DNA of 27,121 nt from an uncultured Enhydrobacter sp. (GCA_946222995.1 CAMIOS010000030.1:1-27121), one strand, 5' to 3'; counted from the stretch's first letter, positions 15,537 to 24,116 are shown. Made by a program: numbers and translations. The notes: a model not told the origin generated them from the letters alone.

Positions 15537-16532
15537 TTATGTCGAGGCCGCTTTAGGCGCACGCCCAAAACGTGAAAAAAAGCTTTTAATCTTATCAGTA
15601 AAACTCAGCTTTTCTGAATCGCTGATTTCTGCCACCGTATGACGGATTTGTAGCTTTGGCTGCGCCACTAACTGCTCATGATAAGCAAACGCTCGCTGCA
15701 GGCTAATATCAAGCATAGATAAATTGGTCGGGCGAGGCAGGTAGCGATAGACTTGGCCTTTGTTAATTAGATGAATCAAGCTGTGCGCATCGCTAAACTC
15801 CGTCAGTACCATGACCGCAAGGTCAGGATAGTGTTGTTTAAGTGTATAAATAATTGGGGAGATATTCTCGCTACCCAACGTAATGTCGGTAATCGCCACC
15901 CCAAAGCGATGCGCTTGCAACAGTATCAGTGCTTGCTCAAGCGTATTTGCCCAGTGTACCTCGAAGCTAGTAAAGCGTTGCTTCATCTGCAAGTACACCT
16001 CTTCATGGTCATCTATCACTAAAATACGGCGTTTGGTGATATGATCAACCAGTTTTGCTTGGCTGTTCTCGTCAGGCTGTTCAGCGATGACCGCTTTGGT
16101 CTGTATGGCGATATCGGTGGCTTGATTGACCACATTTTTAAGCTCATCGGTTTGCCAAGGTTTGGTGATATAGCGAAAAATCTCCCCTTCGTTAATGGCA
16201 TTGACCACAGCATTCAAATCTGCATAGCCTGTTAACAAAATGCGGATGGTGTGTGGTGAGATGGATTTGACATCTTTGAGCACGTCTACGCCCAGTTTTT
16301 TTGGCATGCGTTGGTCGCTAATCACCACCTGTACATCGTTGTGCTTAAGATAATCAAGTAATTCGTCTGGTTCGGTGGTGGTAAACACATCATGACTGTC
16401 ACGAAAGTGCATTTTTAAACTGCGTAAAATACGTGCTTCATCATCAATAAAAGCAATTTTGGGTTTAGTCGCGGTCACCAATGATTGATTGGTAAACGAC
16501 GCATTTTTAAGTAAACCGTTTGTAAATGACAT
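15537..16532 (-). CDS. Response regulator with two receiver domains and no output domain
   Basis: A 331-residue protein. Receiver 1 (about 25-140) has acidic Asp30/Asp31, phospho-acceptor Asp73 in ISDQRMP, Thr101 in LLTGYAD and Lys124 in ITKPW, all in place. Receiver 2 (about 168-285) has Asp174/Asp175, Asp206 in AITDITLG and Thr234, but the conserved Lys is Arg257 (LPRPTN), so its switching may be altered. No DNA-binding, HD-GYP, GGDEF or enzymatic domain follows; the last 45 residues are a basic, amphipathic tail (DKIKSFFSRFGR). It lies 114 bases downstream of the histidine kinase on the same strand and is the likely partner. It may act through protein contacts or as a phosphate relay or sink. 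The start follows AAAGGT. Confidence 0.92.
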   Translation of the reverse strand: MSFTNGLLKNASFTNQSLVTATKPKIAFIDDEARILRSLKMHFRDSHDVFTTTEPDELLDYLKHNDVQVVISDQRMPKKLGVDVLKDVKSISPHTIRILLTGYADLNAVVNAINEGEIFRYITKPWQTDELKNVVNQATDIAIQTKAVIAEQPDENSQAKLVDHITKRRILVIDDHEEVYLQMKQRFTSFEVHWANTLEQALILLQAHRFGVAITDITLGSENISPIIYTLKQHYPDLAVMVLTEFSDAHSLIHLINKGQVYRYLPRPTNLSMLDISLQRAFAYHEQLVAQPKLQIRHTVAEISDSEKLSFTDKIKSFFSRFGRAPKAAST

Positions 16533-16646
16533 AGCAATGAACCTTTAGCATACATAAAATATAAAAGAACTAGAATAATAACTATCAATGCATGGGCATA
16601 GTAATGCCACACCCAAGCACAGCAAAAAATAAAATAGTTAAATCAT

Positions 16647-19100
16647 TTAAGCGTCGATAAATAGCTTTTTGGGACTGGTGTTGGGGCTAGTCGCTTGCGG
16701 CGTACTGACGGTTTTTGGCAAGCGTAAGGTAAACTGGGTGCCTTCACCCACCCAAGATACCACATCGATATCACCGCCGTGTTGCTCCATGATCTGCGCT
16801 GAAATCGCCAAACCCAATCCGGTGCCTTCGCCGGCAGGTTTGGTGGTAAAAAAGGGTTCAAAAATATTTTCTAATACTGCTTGGGTCATGCCAGAGCCGG
16901 TATCACTGACACGAATATACACATTGTTGGCATCTTCAAAACTTTTGACATCCAATGAAGCCTGACCTTGAGCAATTTTTTCGGCTGGCATGGCTTGAGC
17001 CGCATTGTTAAAGAGGTTGAGCAACACTTGGTTAATCTGTGATGGGTTACAGCGTATTTCGCTGGTAGAATCAAGCTCGGTGGTGATGTGCAGTTGTTTT
17101 AAGTTGTTGCGTGCCATGGTCAACGAGCTTTTTATCAATTCGTTGACATTCACGGCTTTGACTTTGGCTTGGTCAAGACGCGAGAAGTCACGCAGATTGA
17201 CCACCAATTCTGCAATCTGCGCTATCCCAAACTGGGCATCGTTGATTAAGCCTTTTAGGTCGTCATATAGGTCGTACTCTACAATCTCATCACTTAGTCT
17301 CAAGCTTTGCTCAAGGGCTTGTTGCTGGCGATTTACGTCTGGTTGGGTGTCTTGCATTAAGGTTTTAAGTTGTTGGGTGCTTTCAACCAAGGCTTGGTAT
17401 TGAACGAGATTCTCGTCAATCAAGTCGAGGTTACTTTTGACATAGCCCAGCGGGGTGTTGACCTCATGCGCAACGCCTGCCACCATTTGTCCCAAAGTTG
17501 ACATTTTTTCTGCTTGAACAAGCTGAACTTGTGAAGCTTTGAGGTCTTTTAGCGCTTGGTTAAGGTGCTCGGTGCGCTCGACCACTTGTTGCTCAAGCTG
17601 TTCATTGACTTTAGCAAGCGTGCCTTCGTTCTCGACCACGCGGTCAATGAGCTGATTCATCGAGGTCGAAATTGCCGCCACTTCACTGACCGCCGTGTCA
17701 GGTAGCTTATAGTCATTGAGCGCAAGATAGCGTTTTTGGGCAATCAGGTTCCCCAATTGTTGAACATTGTAGCGCATACGTTTGAGCGGTAAACCCACCA
17801 AGCGCCGAAATACATAGCCGCTTAACAGTAGCATCGGGATAAAGGCTAACAGCAAATACCATTGTAACTGACCATTGAGCCGATTGGCAAAGGCGGTCAA
17901 TTCACGATTTGGTTTGACAATCACCAGCTTCCAGTTGGTGTTGGCAAGATTAAAAATAAACGCGGTTGATGGTTGTTTTAAAATCCGGTCATCTGCTAAG
18001 GCAACTTGTTCGACATAATGATTGCTCATAGTGCTGGTCGTTTGGTTATTAGGGTTAGCAAACAGCAGCGCGGTGAGAATATTGGCTTCTTGGAGTGTGG
18101 TGCGTCGTAGATTGGTCGAACTGACAATGGTATTGGCGACAAAATCAAACCGAATACTGTCTTTGTCGCGAGTATGATTAATTAAATTGTTGTTAATGCG
18201 GTCTAGGTGCTGCGCAATTGGCAAAAAATTTGGGTATTGTTGGGCAAAATTATCAACGCTTAACAGCTCGCCTTGAGGGTTATCATCCGTCACTTTGCGA
18301 ATCAAATTCGCTTCGGGATAGGTCAAAAAGTTATTATTCATATCGACCAAAAACACATAACCGCCGGTCTTTTTTTGCCACTCTTGCGCCATACCTTGTA
18401 AACGCGACAAAATGACATCAAAACTTACCACGCCTTCAAACCCTTTGGTAGGGCTATAAATGGCTTTAGCACAGGTAATCACAGGCTGTTTGCTGTCAGC
18501 TTGAATATAAGCGCGACTCCAGACACAAGCATCATGGTTGGCATACATCGCAGGCACATACCACCAATCACGATAATAAGGCGACGGCAAGACAGGCTTA
18601 GAAGGCGCAGATGCTGTGCTCGGTGTCGTTGTTGTGGCATTGCTAGCAAGGTTGTCGTTGGCTGGATTGATGGCACTGTATAAGTTATCCGCTTGCATCA
18701 CTCCCTTGCCATCACGCCGCCACACAAAAGCGCGCTGCTCGACATCAGCTTGATAAGCATTCGGCTCAAACCACACCCCACCGCTAATAATTTGGTTATT
18801 GGTATGGGTGATAAGATTACCAAAACTTTGGTTAATGATCTGAGCATCTTTGGGCAAACTGCCGATCAGCAAACTGGTCGAATTGGCGATACCGTCGGTT
18901 TGCTTCAGCCCGCTTAATAAGCCATTGACTGACTCATTGCCAATCTCAACGATCGTCTGTGAGGCAAGCTTGGTTACCTCAGGCTTGCCTTTAGCGTTGA
19001 TGATCCAATAGACCACCGCAAGCGACAAGGCAAACACCAAGAGCAGCAACATCAGCATGCGTACAATCAAACTTGAAAAAATACCGCTTATCTGTGCCAT
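16647..19100 (-). CDS. Membrane sensor histidine kinase with Cache-like sensor domain
   Basis: An 817-residue kinase. A membrane segment lies at about 11-34. A periplasmic region of about 380 residues follows with a Cache-type pattern (YYRDWWYVPA, WSRAYIQAD, GVVSFDVILSRLQ) and a Ser/Thr/Pro-rich linker. The second membrane segment is near 415-435, then a HAMP region, a coiled coil (KVNEQLEQQVVERTEHLNQA), and a HisKA helix with His545 in GVAHEVNTPLGY, the HPK4 pattern. The ATPase has NLFNNAAQAMP (N box), VSDTGSGM (G1), FEPFFTTKP (F) and GTGLGLAIS (G2), all intact. Cache sensors bind small metabolites such as amino or organic acids; the ligand is unknown. It is transcribed ahead of the double-receiver regulator. 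Confidence 0.93.
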   Translation of the reverse strand: MAQISGIFSSLIVRMLMLLLLVFALSLAVVYWIINAKGKPEVTKLASQTIVEIGNESVNGLLSGLKQTDGIANSTSLLIGSLPKDAQIINQSFGNLITHTNNQIISGGVWFEPNAYQADVEQRAFVWRRDGKGVMQADNLYSAINPANDNLASNATTTTPSTASAPSKPVLPSPYYRDWWYVPAMYANHDACVWSRAYIQADSKQPVITCAKAIYSPTKGFEGVVSFDVILSRLQGMAQEWQKKTGGYVFLVDMNNNFLTYPEANLIRKVTDDNPQGELLSVDNFAQQYPNFLPIAQHLDRINNNLINHTRDKDSIRFDFVANTIVSSTNLRRTTLQEANILTALLFANPNNQTTSTMSNHYVEQVALADDRILKQPSTAFIFNLANTNWKLVIVKPNRELTAFANRLNGQLQWYLLLAFIPMLLLSGYVFRRLVGLPLKRMRYNVQQLGNLIAQKRYLALNDYKLPDTAVSEVAAISTSMNQLIDRVVENEGTLAKVNEQLEQQVVERTEHLNQALKDLKASQVQLVQAEKMSTLGQMVAGVAHEVNTPLGYVKSNLDLIDENLVQYQALVESTQQLKTLMQDTQPDVNRQQQALEQSLRLSDEIVEYDLYDDLKGLINDAQFGIAQIAELVVNLRDFSRLDQAKVKAVNVNELIKSSLTMARNNLKQLHITTELDSTSEIRCNPSQINQVLLNLFNNAAQAMPAEKIAQGQASLDVKSFEDANNVYIRVSDTGSGMTQAVLENIFEPFFTTKPAGEGTGLGLAISAQIMEQHGGDIDVVSWVGEGTQFTLRLPKTVSTPQATSPNTSPKKLFIDA

Positions 19101-19447
19101 AAAGTGCCCTGCCTACCCTTACCAATTCACCCAATCCAATAAACCCAATACCTATGTCCTAGATAACAGATAACAAAATTTTTGATAACAATTCATGAAT
19201 CGATAGAACGGGGCGTATGATAAATAAACTATATGACAAACTGATTAAAAAAGCAGATTAAAGGTAAATAAACTCATAATTAGACAAAATTTTATAAATA
19301 AAATCAATAGAGTATAAAATAGGGCAAATGTGTAAGGAAAACGCAAGCTTGTCGTACCCAGTCACCTTGCCTATGGTGAGCGGCGGGTGCGACAAAACCT
19401 CGTGTGGAATTGATACAAGAAAATTTTAGCGGTAGTTCGATACGCTA
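19101..19447. other. 347-base gap between the histidine kinase and hisB
   Basis: The gap is AT-rich and has no full gene. It must hold the minus-strand promoter of the kinase, although no convincing -35/-10 pair stands out. Near 19312 there is a plus-strand TATAAA-type box without a good -35. From 19342 onward it carries a degraded FKBP-DUF1653 copy, annotated separately. No terminator is seen downstream of hisB. Confidence 0.6.
19342..19430 (+). pseudogene. Internally deleted remnant of an FKBP-DUF1653 gene pair
   Basis: Bases 19342-19382 translate to RKLVVPSHLAYGER, matching RKLIVPSHLAYGER of the intact FKBP gene; I count 33 of 41 bases identical to 14309-14349, and almost all differences are silent. 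After about ten bases, 19393-19422 matches the 3' end of the DUF1653 gene (14611-14640) at 25 of 30 bases, encoding KPRVELIQE against KPRFKLIQE. Everything in between, about 260 bases in the intact pair, is missing, as is the 5' part of the FKBP gene. The silent-site pattern indicates the copy diverged while under selection and was later lost. It is clearly non-functional as either gene. Confidence 0.8.
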
Positions 19448-20050
19448 TTATAACGCCTCTTTGGTCGAGGGCAAACGGTCTAACGCGCGCTCATCGTATG
19501 CCACTGCCATCCGCAGTGCACGGGCAAATGCTTTAAACACGCTCTCAATTTGGTGATGGCTGTTTTTGCCTTTTAAATTATCCAAATGCACGGTAATCAT
19601 GGCATGATTCACAAAGCCATAAAAAAATTCACTAAATAAATCCACATCAAACGAGCCTATCATCGCCCGTGTAAAGGGAATATCCATGTGAAGTCCTGGC
19701 CGTCCCGATATATCCACCACGGCACGACTAAGGCTTTCATCAAGTGGGGCATAAAAATGCCCATAACGCACAATACCTTTTTTATCGCCAATCGCTTGTT
19801 GAAAGGCCTGACCCAGCGTTATTCCCACATCTTCCACACTATGGTGATCATCGATATGCGTGTCGCCGCTGCATTTGATATCCATATCAATTAAACCATG
19901 GCGTTTGATTTGGTCAAGCATATGGTCAAGAAACGGCACGCCAGTATCAATCGTGCCTTGCCCTGTGCCATCAAGATTCATGGTGGCACTGATTTGGGTT
20001 TCAGCGGTGTTGCGTTCGACATGGGCAATGCGCGGTGCGCGATTAGTCAT
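19448..20050 (-). CDS. hisB: Imidazoleglycerol-phosphate dehydratase
   Basis: A 200-residue single-function enzyme of histidine synthesis, converting imidazole glycerol phosphate to imidazole acetol phosphate. The manganese-binding motifs are DDHHSVEDVGITLGQA and NSHHQIESVFKAFARA; FLDHMLDQIKRHG and SRAVVDISGRP are also typical. A longer frame begins at 20086, but the ATG at 20050 is chosen because AAAGGGA lies 6 bases before it and MTNRAPRIAHVERNTAET is the usual opening. No other his gene is adjacent within the window. It follows def on the same strand after a 65-base gap. Confidence 0.96.
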   Translation of the reverse strand: MTNRAPRIAHVERNTAETQISATMNLDGTGQGTIDTGVPFLDHMLDQIKRHGLIDMDIKCSGDTHIDDHHSVEDVGITLGQAFQQAIGDKKGIVRYGHFYAPLDESLSRAVVDISGRPGLHMDIPFTRAMIGSFDVDLFSEFFYGFVNHAMITVHLDNLKGKNSHHQIESVFKAFARALRMAVAYDERALDRLPSTKEAL

Positions 20051-20115
20051 GGTTAGTCCCTTTAGCATGAATTTTAAGTTAATCAAAGGCGTTATAATCC
20101 ACCCTTGACAGTGAA

Positions 20116-20652
20116 CTACATTTTTTTATGTTCAGCGTCTTTTTCACGTTGACGAATCACTTTTCGCACTTTGTCACGGGCGCGGTCTTGCTTAAGCTTA
20201 GAGAGATAATCGACAAATAATTTACCGTTTAAATGGTCGATTTCATGTTGGATACATACCGCAAGCATGCCTTCGGCTTCTTCCTCAAACGCATTGCCGT
20301 CTTTATCGAATGCCTCGATTTTGACCCGTTTTGGGCGGTCAACTTTGTCATAATAATCGGGCACTGACAGGCAACCTTCTTCATAGGTAAATTGTTCTTC
20401 GACGAGTGGTGTGACTTTGGGATTGATAAACACTCTGGGTTTTGGGTCGTCTTCTTCACCCGCCAGATCCATGACGATAAGCTGAATGTGTTCGTCAATC
20501 TGTGAGGCAGCCAGCCCAATACCCTTAGCAGCGTACATGGTATCAAACATATCATCAATTAACGTATGAAGCTTGTCATCAAACACTTCAACTGGTTTGG
20601 CAAGGGTGCGAAGCTTAGGGTCGGGGTAATTTAAAATCGTGCGTAACGCCAT
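20116..20652 (-). CDS. def: Peptide deformylase
   Basis: A 178-residue metalloenzyme that removes the formyl group from the N-terminal Met of new proteins. All three motifs are intact: GIGLAASQ (44-51), EEGCLSVP with Cys94, and QHEIDHLNG with His136, Glu137 and His140. The C-terminal tail is Lys/Arg-rich (KVRKVIRQREKDAEHKK). The start follows AAAGGTGATGT. It is divergent from the LysM gene, in keeping with the def-lysM-dprA-tsaC neighbourhood common in gammaproteobacteria; fmt, often next to def, is not in this window. Confidence 0.97.
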   Translation of the reverse strand: MALRTILNYPDPKLRTLAKPVEVFDDKLHTLIDDMFDTMYAAKGIGLAASQIDEHIQLIVMDLAGEEDDPKPRVFINPKVTPLVEEQFTYEEGCLSVPDYYDKVDRPKRVKIEAFDKDGNAFEEEAEGMLAVCIQHEIDHLNGKLFVDYLSKLKQDRARDKVRKVIRQREKDAEHKKM

Positions 20653-20743
20653 ACATCACCTTTAATATAAAAATCTAAAAAATTCACAAAACCGATAGAT
20701 TAGCTTAAAATCTCGAAATAATCGAGTGGTAATCATTAAGTAA

Positions 20744-20778
20744 GGGCAAAGACGGGTGTTCACAAGAAAGATTTGCCC
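20744..20778. repeat. Inverted repeat GGGCAAA-N21-TTTGCCC
   Basis: Two perfect 7-base arms, 20744-20750 and 20772-20778, lie in the divergent def/LysM control region. They could be a protein-binding site or a weak hairpin; chance cannot be excluded. Confidence 0.4.
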
Positions 20779-20877
20779 AATCAAGGTGATAAATATTTTT
20801 AAACCTTAAAACTTGGCTCACAACCCGCCAAAGCGACAATATTTATAGACAAACATCGCCATTTAACCAAAGATTTA

Positions 20878-20886
20878 TGCTATGCT
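20878..20886 (+). promoter_or_regulatory. Candidate extended -10 promoter of the LysM gene
   Basis: TGCTATGCT (20878-20886) fits the TGnTATnnT extended -10 pattern. No clear -35 is present at 17 bases. It would give a leader of about 150 bases before the chosen LysM start. Confidence 0.35.
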
Positions 20887-21042
20887 AACCTGCATTTACA
20901 CAGCGTGATGATTAAGCAAGCTTATGCAACGTTTGGGTTACAATCCAGTTGAATGAAAACATGGACAGCTTGTTAGATTGCTCACTGCGTGTTTTTTAGG
21001 GAAGTGGCTATCGTAAAGCCATCGCTTTGGCTAGGAAATTTT

Positions 21043-22170
21043 ATGAAAACATCGTTCTTAAACGTTATGCCCCCACAAAACTTGCCGTTAAAAAAATGGT
21101 TGGTGGGTTTATTGGCAGTTTCCACCTTCGGCATCAGTACATTGGCCATTGCCAACAACCCACCGCCGAGCATTAAAGCCGATGCCCCAAATCGCTATGT
21201 GGTCAAAAAAGGCGATACCCTCTGGGATATTTCTGGCAAATATTTAGATAGCCCTTGGCGTTGGAAAGAAATTTGGGCAACCAACAAGCAAATTCGAAAT
21301 CCACATTTGATTTATCCAAAAGATGTGATTATTTTGTGTGTCATTAAAGGGCAAAAATTGGTCGGTGTGGATACAGGCGAAGGCTGTGCAGGTATCGAAA
21401 AAGCGATGGACGCGCCCGCCCCCGCCGCCCCAGTGGTTGAGAATGTGGCGGGCAGTATTCCAGCGATTCCATTATCGGCTATCGAAGCATGGCTTGACCG
21501 TATGGTAATTGTCAATCCAGATGACTATCGCACCACGCCATATGTCCTTGCTTCAAAAAATAAAAATATTTTGACCGGAGCGGGCAATAAAATTTATGCC
21601 AAAGGCGTTCCACTGATTGTAGGACAGCGTTATGGCGTGTATCGGGAAGGCGAGCCGTACATTGACCCTGTCAGCAAAAAAATTATTGGGCTTGAAGTTA
21701 CCCAAGTTGCCTCGGGCATTGTAACCGATGTGACCAGTAACGGTATCTCAAGTATCGAAGTGCAAAAATCATACGGTCAGGAAGTGCGTGAAGGCGACCA
21801 TGTGTTCGCCGAAGTGGGTCAATATTTGCCTGCGATGTTCTATCCAAAACCCGCCACCGTCACGCGGGGCGGGCGAGTCATTCGTGTGATGAGTTCGATT
21901 AGCAGCGTGGGTCGAGATGGCGTGGTAGCGATTAACTTGGGTACCAATCAAGGGGCAAGTCCAGGCGACGTTTTATCAGTATTCCAAAAAGGGGCATTGG
22001 TACAAGACAATATCGGTGAACCAAAGGGGAGTGCCGTTCGCCTGCCCAGTGAAGAAATTGGTCATATGATGGTGTTTAAAGCGTTTGATAACATCAGTTA
22101 TGCGTATGTATTAGATGCTGAAGCCCCGATTCATGAAGATGATTTACTGTTACCACCAACTAATCGCTGA
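21043..22170 (+). CDS. LysM-domain cell-envelope protein
   Basis: A 375-residue protein with an N-terminal signal-like segment (LKKWLVGLLAVSTFGISTLAIA, positively charged then hydrophobic) and one LysM domain at about 52-98 (RYVVKKGDTLWDISGKYLDS ... NPHLIYPKDVIIL), which binds peptidoglycan. The remaining 270 residues form a beta-rich region of unknown fold (GQRYGVYREGEPYID, GDHVFAEVGQYLP, NLGTNQGASPGDVLSVF). A longer frame opens at 20989, but the ATG at 21043 follows AGGAAATTTT and starts just before the signal segment, so I prefer it. This gene commonly lies between def and dprA in gammaproteobacteria. It is probably periplasmic or envelope-bound; the exact role is unknown. Confidence 0.9.
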   Translation: MKTSFLNVMPPQNLPLKKWLVGLLAVSTFGISTLAIANNPPPSIKADAPNRYVVKKGDTLWDISGKYLDSPWRWKEIWATNKQIRNPHLIYPKDVIILCVIKGQKLVGVDTGEGCAGIEKAMDAPAPAAPVVENVAGSIPAIPLSAIEAWLDRMVIVNPDDYRTTPYVLASKNKNILTGAGNKIYAKGVPLIVGQRYGVYREGEPYIDPVSKKIIGLEVTQVASGIVTDVTSNGISSIEVQKSYGQEVREGDHVFAEVGQYLPAMFYPKPATVTRGGRVIRVMSSISSVGRDGVVAINLGTNQGASPGDVLSVFQKGALVQDNIGEPKGSAVRLPSEEIGHMMVFKAFDNISYAYVLDAEAPIHEDDLLLPPTNR

Positions 22171-22189
22171 TACCAACTTATTTTTAAGC

Positions 22190-22221
22190 AAAAAGCCAGG
22201 CTTATACGCAACTGGCTTTTT
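22190..22221 (+). terminator. Intrinsic terminator after the LysM gene
   Basis: AAAAAGCCAG (22190-22199) pairs with CTGGCTTTTT (22212-22221) around a 12-base loop. The right arm ends in a run of five T. It separates the LysM transcript from dprA. Confidence 0.85.
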
Positions 22222-22224
22222 CGT

Positions 22225-22230
22225 TATAAT
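22225..22230 (+). promoter_or_regulatory. Candidate -10 box for dprA
   Basis: A perfect TATAAT lies 30 bases before the dprA ATG and directly after the terminator. The usual -35 position falls in the terminator loop (TTATAC) and is poor. Confidence 0.45.
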
Positions 22231-22260
22231 AAACGTCATTGTCTAATTTTGCGGTTTATC

Positions 22261-23517
22261 ATGCTCACTCTCACCCAACAAGCTAGTCTGATACTTTGGT
22301 ATTTGGTCAATATGTCTGTGACCAGTTATGCCAAATTGGTTGCCCAGTTTCAAACGGCTGAAAAGGCGATTGGGGCAAGTTTAAGTGATTGGCAGGCGTT
22401 GGGGCTACACGCCAGTCATTTAGAACGATTGAGCGATTTTATTAAGACTAACCGCCAAAGTGAATTTTTGACAACCACATTACAACAACTTGAAAGCGGT
22501 GACTATCATATTGTTTTTTATGAAGATAGCGCGTACCCAACTACGCTCAAAGAAATTTTTGATCCACCGCCATTATTGTTTTATCAAGGTAATCTGCAAG
22601 CGTTAGCCATGCCACAGTTAGCGATGGTGGGTAGCCGAAAGCCCTCGGCGCATGCCGACAAAATCGCCTTTGATATGGCGCAGTTTTTGGCATTTGAAGG
22701 TTTATGGATTACCAGTGGCATGGCAGAAGGCATTGATAAGCAAGCCCATCTAGGGGCATTGGCTCAGCAAGACCCTACTAAACAAGGGCGTACGGTTGCC
22801 GTGCTAGGTAACGGTATTCGCCTGTGCTATCCTAAATATCATCATCCACTCAAACAGCAAATTATTGAAAAAGGCGGCTGCGTTATCAGTGAGTTTTTAC
22901 CCGATACGCCGAGTAATCGGCATAATTTTCCCAGACGCAATCGCTTGGTAGCGGGATTAAGTCTTGGGACGCTTGTGGTAGAAGCCGCCTTGCAAAGCGG
23001 TTCACTCATTACCGCACGTTACACCAATGAGCAAGGCAAGCAAGTATTTGCTATTCCCAGTCACATTGACAATGTTAATGCCAAAGGCTGCCATCAACTC
23101 ATTCGAGAAGGGGCAACTTTGATTGATCATCCTGTGCAAATTTTGGAAGATTTGGCCGTCTTTAAATCGCCTTTTAGCCAAAATTCGTCTTTTAGCCAAA
23201 ATAGTATCAAGCAAACTATGGGAAACTTTGAACAAGGTGAACAAAAAAATTTGGAGAATAAACCCTTACTACTTTCTCAAACGCTACCAATGAACAATCA
23301 GCCAACGGATACGCCAACCGACAATCATATTGCCTTAGAGCTACCGTCCCATTTATTCACCTTGCTTAATCAGCTCGATTGGGTTGGGCAGGATATGGAT
23401 GCTTTGGTGGCCAAAACCCAAATTGACGTGGCGATCTTAACAGGCTATTTAATTGAATTAGAACTTATGGGGCTTGCGATGCAACAAGGTGGCTTATATA
23501 TGCGGTGTCGTTCATGA
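22261..23517 (+). CDS. dprA: DNA-processing protein DprA (Smf)
   Basis: A 418-residue protein that binds incoming single-stranded DNA and loads RecA during natural transformation. An N-terminal helical SAM-like region (1-80) is followed by the Rossmann-like core with MVGSRKPS (122-129), TSGMAEGIDKQAH (151-163), AVLGNGI, SEFLPDTPSNRHNFPRRNRL (200-219) and ALQSGSLITARYT. A low-complexity linker (about 303-345) contains a short tandem repeat, then a winged-helix DML1-like domain (about 355-418). The frame opens at TTG 22249, but the ATG at 22261 gives the normal start. The stop overlaps the tsaC start. It suggests competence, though no other competence genes are in view. Confidence 0.95.
   Translation: MLTLTQQASLILWYLVNMSVTSYAKLVAQFQTAEKAIGASLSDWQALGLHASHLERLSDFIKTNRQSEFLTTTLQQLESGDYHIVFYEDSAYPTTLKEIFDPPPLLFYQGNLQALAMPQLAMVGSRKPSAHADKIAFDMAQFLAFEGLWITSGMAEGIDKQAHLGALAQQDPTKQGRTVAVLGNGIRLCYPKYHHPLKQQIIEKGGCVISEFLPDTPSNRHNFPRRNRLVAGLSLGTLVVEAALQSGSLITARYTNEQGKQVFAIPSHIDNVNAKGCHQLIREGATLIDHPVQILEDLAVFKSPFSQNSSFSQNSIKQTMGNFEQGEQKNLENKPLLLSQTLPMNNQPTDTPTDNHIALELPSHLFTLLNQLDWVGQDMDALVAKTQIDVAILTGYLIELELMGLAMQQGGLYMRCRS
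23167..23202 (+). repeat. Two 18-base tandem units inside dprA
   Basis: Units 23167-23184 and 23185-23202 differ at one base (TCGCC against TCGTC) and encode SPFSQN followed by SSFSQN. They sit in the non-conserved linker before the winged-helix domain, so copy-number change would stay in frame. Confidence 0.85.
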
Positions 23518-24116
23518 TGATTTTTACCAATGAGGATGTTGAACAAGCTTGTGATTGGCTTGCTGGTGGTAAACTTTTAGCATACCCAACTGAGGCCGTT
23601 TGGGGCATTGGCTGTGACCCATTTAATGAGCAAGCCGTCCATCAAATTCTAGCGATAAAAGACCGCCCGATTGAAAAAGGTATGATAGTCATTACCGCTA
23701 ATGGTAAATTAATCCAAGATTTTATACAGCCATTGCCCTTAGCCATTCAAGATCATATCCGCCAAACTTGGCAACATACCCAAAACCAAGCCACCACGTT
23801 CCTTTTTCCGATTCCAAGCGCGTTAAATATACCAAGTTGGGTCACAGGCGGGCGAGATACCTTAGCGATTCGAGTAATTAAACATCCAACTATCGCCAAG
23901 CTTTGTCAAACTATGGCAACAACCCATCCTAATAATCCCTATGGATTTTTGATTTCCACCAGTTGTAATCCCTCTGGCAAGCCACCTGCCACCACGCTAG
24001 ACCAAGCCCAAGCTTATTTTGGCGATAGTATGGGATACTTCCATGCACCGACTTTAGGCTATACGCAGCCGAGCCAAATTAAAGATGCTTTGACAGGTCA
24101 CCTTATTCGAATTTAA
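23514..24116 (+). CDS. tsaC: L-threonylcarbamoyladenylate synthase (TsaC/YrdC family)
   Basis: A 200-residue YrdC-domain protein that makes threonylcarbamoyl-AMP from threonine, bicarbonate and ATP for the t6A modification of ANN-decoding tRNAs. Motifs are KLLAYPTEAVWGIGCDP (20-36), AIKDRPIEKGMIVI, ITGGRDTLAIRVIKHP-like VTGGRDTLAIRV, and STSCNPSGKPPATT. The length matches the short TsaC form, with no Sua5 extension. The frame could start at GTG 23505, but ATG 23514 overlaps the dprA stop by 4 bases and gives the usual short N-terminus. It is probably cotranscribed with dprA, as in many gammaproteobacteria. Confidence 0.94.
   Translation: MMIFTNEDVEQACDWLAGGKLLAYPTEAVWGIGCDPFNEQAVHQILAIKDRPIEKGMIVITANGKLIQDFIQPLPLAIQDHIRQTWQHTQNQATTFLFPIPSALNIPSWVTGGRDTLAIRVIKHPTIAKLCQTMATTHPNNPYGFLISTSCNPSGKPPATTLDQAQAYFGDSMGYFHAPTLGYTQPSQIKDALTGHLIRI

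Larger units (their letters stand above)
20653..21042. other. 390-base divergent intergenic region between def and the LysM gene
   Basis: No convincing gene is seen. It contains a short hairpin CTCGA/TCGAG (20712-20716 with 20722-20726), a 7-bp inverted repeat GGGCAAA/TTTGCCC (20744-20750 with 20772-20778, 21 bases apart), and an extended -10 motif TGCTATGCT ending at 20886 pointing to the LysM gene. A 14-codon open frame at 20908-20952 lacks a ribosome-binding site. Confidence 0.55.

Noticed and set aside
20908..20952. A 14-codon open frame in the LysM leader
   Set aside because: It has no ribosome-binding site and no other support; it is probably chance.
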